Assembly (NCBI GenBank): GCA_016183615.1
Contig: JACPEG010000017.1
Span: forward strand, 1 to 64,000
Source: Betaproteobacteria bacterium
Lineage (GTDB): Bacteria; Pseudomonadota; Gammaproteobacteria; Burkholderiales; UBA6910
Length of the DNA: 64,000 nt
Direction of reading: 5' to 3'
Shown: positions 19,292 to 27,998 of the stretch, piece after piece
How the letters are laid out: every line of letters starts with the position of its first letter
How positions within the stretch are numbered: the stretch's first letter is position 1
Notes under the pieces: generated by a model
What the model saw: the letters and a program-made list of their open reading frames with translations, nothing else
Told to the model about the DNA's origin: nothing
Databases searched by the model: none
Made by a program: the position numbers and the translations under genes

Positions 19292-21100
19292 ATGACGAAA
19301 AGAAGCATAGTCCTCGCCTGTTGTCTGCTCGGCGCTTGCACGGTTCCCACCCTCAAGCCTTCGGACGGTCATATCCGTGCCGAGACGGCGAAACCCGCGG
19401 CAGTCCCCCCGCCGGTCACCCAATCGGTCGTCCTGCCGCCCCCCAAACCGGCCCCCAAGCTGGACACCTACAGCGTGGTCGTAACGGGCGTTCCCGTTCA
19501 GGAATTGCTGTTCGCGCTGGCCCGGGACGCCAAGCTCAACGTGGATATTCACCCCGGTATGCAGGGCGCCGTAACGCTCAACGCGATAAACCAGACGCTC
19601 CCCCAGATCCTCTCCCGGATCTCGAAACAGGTCGACATGCGCTACGAGATCGACGGGCCCAACCTGCTGGTGATGCCGGATACGCCCTATCTCCGGAACT
19701 ACAAGGTGGACTACGTCAACATGTCCCGCGACACCAGCGGCACCGTGGCCATCGCCACCCAGATTGCGACCACCGGCGCGGGAGTCACCGGGACCGCCGG
19801 CGCCCCGGCCGGCGGCGGCGTGGCGGGCAGCAACCAGTCGAGCACGGCGGTCACCAACTCCGCCCGGAACCATTTCTGGGACACTCTGGTGCAGAACATC
19901 AAGGATATCCTCAGGGAGACCGACAAGATCCTGCCCGAGGGATCGTCGGAAACCGTGGTACAGCAGCAGGACGTACAAAGCACGACCGGGACCGGAGCGC
20001 CGGCGCCTGCCGCCTCCCGGGGCGGGGCGCCCGGGGTGGCCGGGAGCCCAAGTCCCGCCACGGTGCAGACCGCCGGGTCCACCCTGATCCGCCGCACCAC
20101 GTTCCGCGAGGCGGCTTCGGTCATCGCCAACCCCGAAACGGGCGTGCTCTCGATTCGCGCCACCTCGCGCCAGCACGAAAGGATCCAGGAGTTCCTGGAC
20201 CAGGTGCTCACCAACGCCAAGCGCCAGGTGCTGATCGAGGCGACGGTGGTCGAAGTCCAGCTCAACAACAACTATCAGCAGGGCATCGACTGGCAGCGCG
20301 TCGGCGCCGACGGCTTCCCCGGGGGGGTCAGCGTGGAGCAGGCGGCCACCGGGACGCTTCCCTCCGGCGTCGGCAACACACTGTTCGCCTTCCTGTTCCA
20401 GAACAACACCCGGCTCGGGAACATCTCCGTTGCCGTGCGCCTGCTCGAAACCTTCGGTACCGTAAAGGTGCTCTCGAGCCCCAAGATCAGCGTCATCAAC
20501 AACCAGACGGCGCTGCTCAAGGTGGTGGACAACCGGGTGTATTTCACGATCAAGGCCGATACCTCCCAGAACCAGACCACGACGATCACCACATTCACGA
20601 CAACGCTCAACTCGGTGCCCGTCGGATTCGTGATGAGCGTGACCCCCCAGATCAGCGACAGTGACACGGTATTGCTCAATGTGCGTCCGACGGTGTCGCG
20701 CATCACCGGCTTCGTGAACGATCCCAACCCGGCGCTGGCCGCTGCCAACATCGTGAGCCGCATCCCCGAGATCCAGACCCGGGAGATGGAATCCGTGATC
20801 AAGGTGTCCAGCGGCCAGGTCACCGTGATGGGCGGACTGATGCAGGATTCGATCAACAATACCGACGACGCCGTGCCGGGTATCGGCCGGCTTCCCGGCA
20901 TCGGCGCCCTGTTCCAGCATCGCAATGACACCTCGACCAAGAGCGAGCTGGTGATTTTCCTGCGTCCCATCGTGATCCGGGACGCGAGCCTTGACGGGGA
21001 CCTGCGCGACTACCGCAGCCGCCTGCCGGACGAGAAGTTCTTCGAAACGCCACCAGCGAACACTCCCGCCGAGGAGACAGCGGAAACCAGGAAGCCATGA
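19292..21100 (+). CDS. MSHA-type secretin lipoprotein (MshL-like)
   Basis: This 602-residue outer-membrane secretin of the type IV pilus/type II secretion superfamily forms the pilus exit pore. The N-terminus is a lipoprotein signal with lipobox LLGAC (Cys16). The periplasmic part has a short N-domain (VVVTGVPVQELLFALARDAKLNVDIHPGM in outline, residues 66-94) and a Gly/Ser-rich insert around 160-265. The C-terminal secretin domain contains VLSSPKISVINNQTALLKV, VTVMGGLMQDS and SELVIFLRPIVI. Its stop overlaps the next ATG (ATGA). Confidence 0.92.
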   Translation: MTKRSIVLACCLLGACTVPTLKPSDGHIRAETAKPAAVPPPVTQSVVLPPPKPAPKLDTYSVVVTGVPVQELLFALARDAKLNVDIHPGMQGAVTLNAINQTLPQILSRISKQVDMRYEIDGPNLLVMPDTPYLRNYKVDYVNMSRDTSGTVAIATQIATTGAGVTGTAGAPAGGGVAGSNQSSTAVTNSARNHFWDTLVQNIKDILRETDKILPEGSSETVVQQQDVQSTTGTGAPAPAASRGGAPGVAGSPSPATVQTAGSTLIRRTTFREAASVIANPETGVLSIRATSRQHERIQEFLDQVLTNAKRQVLIEATVVEVQLNNNYQQGIDWQRVGADGFPGGVSVEQAATGTLPSGVGNTLFAFLFQNNTRLGNISVAVRLLETFGTVKVLSSPKISVINNQTALLKVVDNRVYFTIKADTSQNQTTTITTFTTTLNSVPVGFVMSVTPQISDSDTVLLNVRPTVSRITGFVNDPNPALAAANIVSRIPEIQTREMESVIKVSSGQVTVMGGLMQDSINNTDDAVPGIGRLPGIGALFQHRNDTSTKSELVIFLRPIVIRDASLDGDLRDYRSRLPDEKFFETPPANTPAEETAETRKP

Positions 21101-22335
21101 GCCTTCTGCTGGAAGCGCTTAAAAAGGCGGAAAAGGCAAAGCAGGAGCAGGCAGGAAAAACCGGCTCCCTGCCCGAGGCGGGACCGGGCGCGCCGCGGCC
21201 GATGATTCCGGAAGTGGGCCAGACCGACCCGGGGGAAGCCGGGGCGCCCGGGCGGACCGGGAAGCGTGCGGCCGATTTCCCCCTGGACGAGCTGCCTCCC
21301 CCGAGCGCACTCAAGCCCCGGATTCCGGAAGGCCAGGCGGCCGGGGAGGAACGAACAGGCGCCGAGGCCATGTTCGCGGCAAAACGGCTCGACGGCAACC
21401 GCAAAAACATCGTCATCGGGCTGCTCGCGGTCCTGTTCCTCGGGCTCGGCGGCGGCGGCGCCTACCTGTGGTGGGAGATTTCCCGGCCCACCGCGCCGCA
21501 GCTCTCGGCCCGGGCGCCCACGGCACCGACCCCCACGCCGATCGCGGGGCCCCCGGCTTCCGCGCCGGCCCCCGCACCTGCTGCCGGTGCCCCCGCGATG
21601 CCCGGCCCGTTGCGGGTCGAGCCGGCCGCCCCCGCCGAAGTACCGGCGGCGAAGGTCGAGGTCGCGAGGCCCGCGGAGCCCGCGCGTCCCTCGACCCTGG
21701 CGCGCCGCGCGGTTCCCGGACCGGAAACGGCGTCCCCGATCCGCATCAGCCGCACCGCCGTTGATTCCACGGTCAATCCCGCGCTCGCGGCCGCCTATGA
21801 GGCGTTCACGGCCGGGGATCTGCCGCGGGCCGAGCAGCGCTATCTGCGCCACCTGGACAGCGAGCCCCGCAACCGCGACGCACTGCTGGGCCTCGCTGCC
21901 ATCGCCTTGAAGCGCGGTCACGCCAATGAGGCCGAGCGCTACTATCTGCGCGTGCTGGAGCTGGATCCGCGCGACGCCCAGGCCAACGCCGGGCTGATGG
22001 CGGTTCGCACCCAGGGCGATCCCCGCCAGGTGGAAAGCAGGCTGAAAATGCTGATATCGCAGCAGCCCGAATCGGCAGTGCTGCATTTCGCCCTCGGCAA
22101 TGTCTACGCCGCGGAATCACGGTGGGCGGAGGCCCAGCAGGCCTATTTCCGGGCGGCCAGCGCCGAGCCGGCCAATGCCGATTATGCGTTCAACCTGGCG
22201 GTGAGCCTGGATCATCTCAATCAAAACAAGCTCGCCGTGGATTATTACCGGCGAGGGCTCGCGCTGGCGTCGCGCGGCATTGCAAGCTTTGACCGTCAAC
22301 TGGCTTCGAGCAGGCTACGGGAGTTGGAACAGTAA
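21097..22335 (+). CDS. TPR-repeat pilus assembly protein (MshN-like)
   Basis: This 412-residue protein has a short cytoplasmic start (MSLLLEALKKAEKAKQEQ), one membrane helix near residues 105-122, and a long Pro/Ala-rich stretch. A C-terminal region (about 230-410) of several TPR repeats includes AAYEAFTAGDLPRAEQRYL and ALGNVYAAESRWAEAQQAY. This layout and its place between the secretin and the ATPase match MshN, an assembly factor of MSHA pili. It begins inside the secretin stop codon, so translation is coupled. Confidence 0.83.
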   Translation: MSLLLEALKKAEKAKQEQAGKTGSLPEAGPGAPRPMIPEVGQTDPGEAGAPGRTGKRAADFPLDELPPPSALKPRIPEGQAAGEERTGAEAMFAAKRLDGNRKNIVIGLLAVLFLGLGGGGAYLWWEISRPTAPQLSARAPTAPTPTPIAGPPASAPAPAPAAGAPAMPGPLRVEPAAPAEVPAAKVEVARPAEPARPSTLARRAVPGPETASPIRISRTAVDSTVNPALAAAYEAFTAGDLPRAEQRYLRHLDSEPRNRDALLGLAAIALKRGHANEAERYYLRVLELDPRDAQANAGLMAVRTQGDPRQVESRLKMLISQQPESAVLHFALGNVYAAESRWAEAQQAYFRAASAEPANADYAFNLAVSLDHLNQNKLAVDYYRRGLALASRGIASFDRQLASSRLRELEQ

Positions 22336-22391
22336 GGGTCCCCCAGGGGGCCACGCCAGGCCCCCGCCGTCCCCCAACCATCAGCGCAACC

Positions 22392-24098
22392 ATGTCGGCC
22401 GTCCAACCGCAAAGACCCCTCGGGCAGATGCTGGTCGAGAAGGGCGTCATCAGCGAAGACCAGCTGCGCATCGCGCTGCTCGAGCAAAACAAGAACCACC
22501 TGCCGCTCGGGCGCCTGATGGTGAGCCTGGGCTTCCTGTCGGAAGCCACCATCCGCGACGTCCTGTCCGAGAACCTGGGACAGGAGAGCGTGGACCTCTC
22601 CAACGTGGTGGTGGACCCCTACGCCATCAAGCTGATCCCCAAGGATGTGGCGCGGCGCTACGTGGTGCTGCCGCTGGCGCTCGACCGCAACCGCCATGCG
22701 CTGACCCTCGCCATCGCGGACCCGGACAACATCATCGCGCTCGACCAGGTGCGGGCGATGCTCAAGGAGGAGTACCGGCTGGTCACCCTGATCGCCGGCG
22801 AATCCGAAATCCTGCGCGCCATCGACCAGTACTACGGCTTCGAGCTCTCGATCGACGGCATCCTGCACGAGATCGAGCCGGGGGAAATGGAATACCAGAC
22901 GCTGTCCACCGGGGTCAGCGAATTCAGCCAGCCGGTGGTGCGCCTCATCGACGCGCTGCTCAACGACGGCGTGCAGCGCGGCGCCTCCGACATCCACTTC
23001 GAGCCGGAGCATTCATTCCTTCGCATCCGCTACCGCGTCGACGGCGTGCTGCGCCAGGTGCGGAGCCTGCACAAGTCGTTCTGGCCGGCCATGGTGGTGC
23101 GTCTCAAGGTGATGAGCGGAATGAACATCGCCGAGACCCGCGCGCCCCAGGACGGGCGGATTTCGCTGCGGCTCTCGGGCCGGCCCATCGACTTCCGGGT
23201 GGCCTCCCACCCCACCTCCTTCGGCGAGAACCTGGTGCTGCGGATCCTCGACCGCCAGAAGGGCATCGTGCCGCTGGAGCAGCTGGGGCTCGAGGAGTCG
23301 GCCCTCGCCACCCTGAAGATCATGATCGCGCGGCCCGAGGGCATCATCCTGGTGACCGGCCCCACCGGCAGCGGCAAGACCACCACGCTGTATTCCATCC
23401 TCAACCACATCAACACCGACGCGGTCAACATCATGACCCTGGAGGACCCGGTCGAATACCCGATGGCGCTGATCCGCCAGACCTCGGTCAACGAGACGGC
23501 GAAGCTCGATTTCGCGAGCGGCATCCGCTCCATGCTGCGCCAGGACCCGGACGTGATCCTGGTGGGCGAGATCCGCGACCAGCCTACCGCGGAAATGGCG
23601 TTCCGGGCCGCCATGACCGGCCACCAGGTCTATTCCACGCTGCACACCAACTCCTCCATCGGCGCCATCCCGCGGCTGCTCGACATCGGCATGCTGCCCG
23701 ACATCATGGCCGGCAATGTCATCGGCATCATCGCCCAGCGCCTGGTCCGGGTGCTGTGCCGCCACTGCAAGAAGGCCTATACCCCGGACGACGCCGAGCA
23801 GCGGCTGCTGGGCCATCGCCCCAACCAGCCCCCGCCCACGCTCTATCACGCGGTGGGCTGCGACTTCTGCGAGCACCAGGGCTACAACGGCCGGCTCGCA
23901 GTCATGGAGCTGCTGAAAATGGACGCGGACCTGGACGAGCTGGTGGCGCGCCGCGCCACCTTCCGCGAGATCAAGAACCTGGCGCTGGCCAAGGGCTACC
24001 GCACCCTGGCCCAGGACGCCATCCAGCGGGTGCTGGAGGGGGTCACCTCGCTCGATGAGATCTCGCGCGTGGTGGATCTCACCGACCGCCTGGGCTGA
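22392..24098 (+). CDS. Type IV pilus extension ATPase with MshEN domain (MshE-like)
   Basis: This 568-residue GspE/PilB family ATPase powers pilus extension. The N-terminal domain carries two tandem motifs of the MshEN type, RPLGQMLVEKGVISEDQL (8-25) and LPLGRLMVSLGFLSEATI (37-54), which in MshE bind cyclic di-GMP. The C-terminal ATPase has Walker A GPTGSGKTT near residue 322, LEDPVEYP, and the His box region ending DQPTAEMAFRAAMTGH. Two CxxC pairs (CRHC near 455, CDFC near 489) form the usual zinc site. It is followed 7 bases later by the platform protein gene. Confidence 0.94.
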   Translation: MSAVQPQRPLGQMLVEKGVISEDQLRIALLEQNKNHLPLGRLMVSLGFLSEATIRDVLSENLGQESVDLSNVVVDPYAIKLIPKDVARRYVVLPLALDRNRHALTLAIADPDNIIALDQVRAMLKEEYRLVTLIAGESEILRAIDQYYGFELSIDGILHEIEPGEMEYQTLSTGVSEFSQPVVRLIDALLNDGVQRGASDIHFEPEHSFLRIRYRVDGVLRQVRSLHKSFWPAMVVRLKVMSGMNIAETRAPQDGRISLRLSGRPIDFRVASHPTSFGENLVLRILDRQKGIVPLEQLGLEESALATLKIMIARPEGIILVTGPTGSGKTTTLYSILNHINTDAVNIMTLEDPVEYPMALIRQTSVNETAKLDFASGIRSMLRQDPDVILVGEIRDQPTAEMAFRAAMTGHQVYSTLHTNSSIGAIPRLLDIGMLPDIMAGNVIGIIAQRLVRVLCRHCKKAYTPDDAEQRLLGHRPNQPPPTLYHAVGCDFCEHQGYNGRLAVMELLKMDADLDELVARRATFREIKNLALAKGYRTLAQDAIQRVLEGVTSLDEISRVVDLTDRLG

Positions 24099-24105
24099 CG
24101 CGATC

Positions 24106-25308
24106 ATGGCGCTCTACGCATACAAGGCTGTGGCGGCGGATGGCAAGACCAAGAGCGGCCTGCTCGACGCCAATAACGAAGTGGACCTGGAGCTGCGGCT
24201 CAAGCGCATCGGGCTCGATCTCATCAGCGGCAAGCCCGCCCGCAAGAGCCGCGGCGCGGCGGGCGGGACCGTCCAGCGCCGCGAGCTCATCACCTTCTTC
24301 TTCAACCTGGAGCAGCTCACCCATGCCGGCGTGCCGCTGCTGGAGAGTCTGTCCGATCTGCGGGATACCGTGGCCAATCCGCGCTTCCGGGAGGTGATCG
24401 CCAACCTGATCGAGAACATCGAGGGCGGCATGCGGCTGTCGCAGGCCATGGCCGAACACCCCGGGGTGTTCGACAACGTGTTCGTGAGCCTGATCCGCGC
24501 CGGCGAGCAGAGCGGGCGCCTGCCGGAAGTGTTCCGCCATATCACGGATAGCCTGAAGTGGTCGGACGAGATGGCGGCCCAGACCAAGCAGGTGCTCATG
24601 TACCCGTCGTTTGTCCTGCTGGTCGTGGTGGGGATCACCTTTTTCCTGATGATCTACCTGGTTCCGCAACTCGCAGGATTCATCAAGAACATGGGGCAGA
24701 CGCTGCCGGCCCAGACCAAGGCCCTGATCTTCATCTCCGGCATCTTCGTGAAGTTCTGGTGGCTGATCCTGGCGGTTCCCGTCGTTCTGGCCATTCTTGT
24801 AAAGCTGGCGGCTACCGCCAGCCCGGCAGTGCGCTACTGGGTGGACGATCTCAAGCTCCGCATCTGGCCGGTGGGCCCCATCCTGCGCAAGATCATTCTG
24901 GCGCGCTTCGCCAGCTTCTTTGCCATGATGTATTCCTCGGGGATCACCGTGCTCGAGTGCGTGGCCACCTCCCGCGACATCGCCGGCAACGCGGTGATCG
25001 CGGAGAGCCTGGCCAGGGCCGGCCGCCAGATCGAGGAAGGCAAGAACCTGACGCAGGCGTTTCACGATGCCGGGATCTTCCCGCCGCTGGTGCTGCGCAT
25101 GCTGAGGGTGGGCGAGGCCACCGGGGCGCTGGACAAGGCGCTGCTCAACGTGAGTTACTTCTACGACCGGGACGTGAAGGAATCCGTCAAGCGGGTGCAG
25201 GTGATGATCGAGCCGACGCTGACCGTGGTGCTGGGGCTGCTGCTGGGCTGGATCATGCTGACGGTGCTGGCGCCGATCTATGACGTGATCACCAAGATCA
25301 AGCTGTAA
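24106..25308 (+). CDS. Type II/IV platform membrane protein (MshG/GspF-like)
   Basis: This 400-residue inner-membrane platform protein of the GspF/PilC family couples the cytoplasmic ATPase to pilin assembly. It starts MALYAYKAVAADGKTKSG and has two homologous T2SSF domains, each before hydrophobic segments (about 155-195, 205-230 and 365-390). Motifs include LEQLTHAGVPLLESL, LIRAGEQSGRLPEVF and LRVGEATGALDKAL. I chose the ATG at 24106 rather than an earlier in-frame codon inside mshE. Confidence 0.93.
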   Translation: MALYAYKAVAADGKTKSGLLDANNEVDLELRLKRIGLDLISGKPARKSRGAAGGTVQRRELITFFFNLEQLTHAGVPLLESLSDLRDTVANPRFREVIANLIENIEGGMRLSQAMAEHPGVFDNVFVSLIRAGEQSGRLPEVFRHITDSLKWSDEMAAQTKQVLMYPSFVLLVVVGITFFLMIYLVPQLAGFIKNMGQTLPAQTKALIFISGIFVKFWWLILAVPVVLAILVKLAATASPAVRYWVDDLKLRIWPVGPILRKIILARFASFFAMMYSSGITVLECVATSRDIAGNAVIAESLARAGRQIEEGKNLTQAFHDAGIFPPLVLRMLRVGEATGALDKALLNVSYFYDRDVKESVKRVQVMIEPTLTVVLGLLLGWIMLTVLAPIYDVITKIKL

Positions 25309-25324
25309 CGGGAACCCGGGACCG

Positions 25325-26941
25325 ATGCCCAGCAAATTCATCTTCTCCCTGACTGCGGATCGCTTCTCCGCCTACCAGTGGCAGAACAACCAGCTGCTCG
25401 ACGAGCACGTGTTCACCAGCGACGCGTTCGGGCAGGAGCGATTCTCCGAGTATCTGCTGCGGGTCGGCAGCAAGCCGGTCTATGTGCTCGCCGACCTGGT
25501 CGAGGAGGACTACCGTTTCGACCAGGTACCCCATCTCATCGGCCCCGAGCGCAGCGCGCTGTTCAACCGCAAGCTCGATCAGTACTACCGCAATACCCCG
25601 TTCCGTCACGCGTTGACGCAGGGTCGGCAGGAGGAGGGTCGGCGCGACGACCGGGTGCTCTTCTCCGCCCTTACCAACCCGGCCCTGATCACCCCATGGA
25701 TCGATCTGATGCTGCAGCGCTCGGTGGCCATCGCCGGCCTGTACTCGGTGTCCCTGATCTGCAAGCAGCTCATCAGGGATGTGTCGTCGCCCCAGCTTCT
25801 GCTCATCACCTGGCAAAAGCACGCGGGACTGCGCCAGACTTATTTCCAGAACTCCCAGGTCAACTTTTCCCGGCTCACGCCGCTCGCCCAGGGCGACGAT
25901 CCGGTGGACAAGGTGGTCGCCGAGTCGGCGCGCACCCTCCAGTACCTGAACAGCCTCTCGCTGCTGCCCCCCGACCGGCCGCTCGACGTGTTCATCGTCT
26001 GCAGCAGCCGCGACAGGCAGGAGTTGCAGGCGCGGCTCAGCAGCACGCCTTCGCTGCGCTACGTGTTCCTGGACATCCGGCAGGTGGCCCGCAGCCTGGA
26101 CCTCAAGGAGGGGCCGGGCGACTCCGACGCCACTCCGCTGCTGCTGCAGGTGCTCGGCCGGTACCCGCTTCACAACCAGTATGGCGCGCCGGCCCACACC
26201 CACTTCTTCTCGCTGCTCAAACTGCGGCGGGTGCTGAACGGCCTGGCGCTGGCCGCTGGCGCCGCCTCCGTGCTGGTCGGCGGGGCATACTTCTGGGTCG
26301 CCGCCGGACTGCAAAACACCATTGGCGAGGTCGCCGGCAAGGCCCGGGAGCTCTCGGCGACCTACCAGCGGATAACCAGCGACTTTCCGCCCGCGCCCAC
26401 TTCCGCCGCCAATATGCAGACCGCCGTCGTTCTCGCCGAGAAGCTCGCGGCGCTGGCCCCCCCGCCCCAGGGCGTGCTTGCCCCCGTTGCCCGCACCCTC
26501 GACGCCTTCCCGGGAATCCAGGTAAACGGCCTGTCGTGGCACAACACGTTCACTCCGGACGACGTGAAGCCCGATTACGCCCCTGCCGGCGGGACCGTTG
26601 CCGCCCCGGAGCAGAAGGCGCCGGCGCCCGGGGCCCGGCCCGCCCCGGCCCAGGCCCCGGAAAAACCGTACCAGGTCATATTCCTGCAGGGCGAGATTGT
26701 GCCCTTCGACAACAACTACCGGCGCGCCATCGATACCATCAACGGCTTCCAGGATGCGCTGCGCCGCAACGGGCTCACCGTCAGCACGCTCACGCTGCCC
26801 CTGGATCTGCGCCCCGAGGCGACGGTTTCCAGTGAATTATCGGCTCAGCAGGGCCAAAGCCGGCGCGCGGTGTTCGTGCTCAAACTGGTCACACGGCAGG
26901 CGGAGAAATCCGCGCCGCCAGCCCAGGGGGGCAAGACATGA
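25325..26941 (+). CDS. Pilus inner-membrane assembly protein, MshI-like by position
   Basis: I do not recognise this 538-residue protein firmly. The first 300 residues are cytoplasmic-looking with no clear ATPase motif. One membrane helix follows (about 306-328, around LALAAGAASVLVGGAYF), then a periplasmic part with a Pro/Ala-rich linker near residues 425-450. It is followed by a PilO-like and a PilP/MshK-like gene, each overlapping the previous stop. This fits a MshI (PilM/PilN-type) role in the alignment subcomplex, inferred from topology and order. Confidence 0.6.
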   Translation: MPSKFIFSLTADRFSAYQWQNNQLLDEHVFTSDAFGQERFSEYLLRVGSKPVYVLADLVEEDYRFDQVPHLIGPERSALFNRKLDQYYRNTPFRHALTQGRQEEGRRDDRVLFSALTNPALITPWIDLMLQRSVAIAGLYSVSLICKQLIRDVSSPQLLLITWQKHAGLRQTYFQNSQVNFSRLTPLAQGDDPVDKVVAESARTLQYLNSLSLLPPDRPLDVFIVCSSRDRQELQARLSSTPSLRYVFLDIRQVARSLDLKEGPGDSDATPLLLQVLGRYPLHNQYGAPAHTHFFSLLKLRRVLNGLALAAGAASVLVGGAYFWVAAGLQNTIGEVAGKARELSATYQRITSDFPPAPTSAANMQTAVVLAEKLAALAPPPQGVLAPVARTLDAFPGIQVNGLSWHNTFTPDDVKPDYAPAGGTVAAPEQKAPAPGARPAPAQAPEKPYQVIFLQGEIVPFDNNYRRAIDTINGFQDALRRNGLTVSTLTLPLDLRPEATVSSELSAQQGQSRRAVFVLKLVTRQAEKSAPPAQGGKT

Positions 26942-27537
26942 CCTTCGGCAGGCAGGATCTGGCCCACATCCGCGGACCACTCATCGTGCTGCTGCTGGTG
27001 GCGGGTACGGGCGCGGCGAGCCTGCTCGCGGCCGACCGCTACCTCGACCAGCTCAAACGCGACCGGGGCTCCGCCGAGCGCCAGCTCAACGACGCGCGCC
27101 AGCGCCTGCAGCAGGTCACCAGCGAACGCGAGAACATCGGCCGCTTCCACCCCCGCTACAAGGACCTGATCGCGCGCGGGGTGGTGGGGGACGAGCGGCG
27201 CCTCGATTGGGTCGAGAGCATCGAGCGGTATCGCGAACGCCGCCAGATTTTCGGCATGAGGTACGTCATCTCGCCTCAGAAGCCCTATACCCCGGCCCCG
27301 GGCCTCGCCACCCAGAGTTTCGATCTGCGGTCCAGCGTCATGACGGTCGACCTCAACCTGTTGCACGAGGGACAGCTGCTGGATTTCCTCGGCGACCTGC
27401 AACGGGAAGTCAGCGGGCTCTACCTCGTCGACCGCTGCAGGATCGATCGCATCGCCGCCTCGGTGGAGATGCGCTACGCCCCCCAGCTCAAGGCCGAATG
27501 CGCCCTCAACTGGCTCACGCTCCGGGAGAAAAAATGA
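26938..27537 (+). CDS. PilO/MshJ-like inner-membrane protein
   Basis: This 199-residue protein has one N-terminal membrane helix (LIVLLLVAGTGAASLLAA, about 15-32), then a coiled-coil-prone stretch (YLDQLKRDRGSAERQL onward to about residue 70) and a small periplasmic domain. That is the PilO/MshJ layout. Its ATG overlaps the previous stop (ATGA) and its stop overlaps the next start. It is likely a periplasmic scaffold between the platform and the secretin; the family call is by topology and position. Confidence 0.65.
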   Translation: MTFGRQDLAHIRGPLIVLLLVAGTGAASLLAADRYLDQLKRDRGSAERQLNDARQRLQQVTSERENIGRFHPRYKDLIARGVVGDERRLDWVESIERYRERRQIFGMRYVISPQKPYTPAPGLATQSFDLRSSVMTVDLNLLHEGQLLDFLGDLQREVSGLYLVDRCRIDRIAASVEMRYAPQLKAECALNWLTLREKK

Positions 27538-27998
27538 CCGTCGCTCGCCTGCTCGCGGTGTTGCTGGTCCTGCTCCCGGGTGCGGCCCAGGCCCAAGGGC
27601 TCGGCCGGCTGTTCTTCAGCCCGGACCAGCGGGTGGTGCTCGAAAACCTGAAGGGCAGGCCCTCCGTGCCGCTGGCGCAGCTCAGCGAAACCATCACCAT
27701 CAACGGCCTGGTACAGCGCAGCGACGGCAAGAGCATCGTCTGGATCAACGGCGTGCCCCAGGTCGCTGGGCAGCAAGCAAGCGGCGCGGGGCTTGCGGGA
27801 AAACCCGCCTCTGCCGCCTCGGTTCCGGTCATAGTGCCGGGAAGCGGCAAGACCCTCAGCCTCAAGGTGGGGCAGAGCGTGGACGTTTCCACCAGCGCCG
27901 TGCGCGAGGGTCAGCCTCCTCCCAAGTCGGCCGGCCCGATCGAGCAGGACGCACTCAGCGCATCCGGAGGGGCCAAGGACCAGCAGACTCGCCCATGA
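27534..27998 (+). CDS. Small exported pilus protein, MshK/PilP-like by position
   Basis: This 154-residue protein has a clear signal peptide (MTVARLLAVLLVLLPGAAQA) and begins LGRLFFSPDQRVVLE. A short conserved patch, ITINGLVQRSDGKSIVWING, recalls GspB/PilP-type periplasmic proteins that touch the secretin. The rest is low-complexity Ala/Gly/Pro. It overlaps both neighbours by ATGA. The MshK assignment is inference. Confidence 0.6.
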   Translation: MTVARLLAVLLVLLPGAAQAQGLGRLFFSPDQRVVLENLKGRPSVPLAQLSETITINGLVQRSDGKSIVWINGVPQVAGQQASGAGLAGKPASAASVPVIVPGSGKTLSLKVGQSVDVSTSAVREGQPPPKSAGPIEQDALSASGGAKDQQTRP

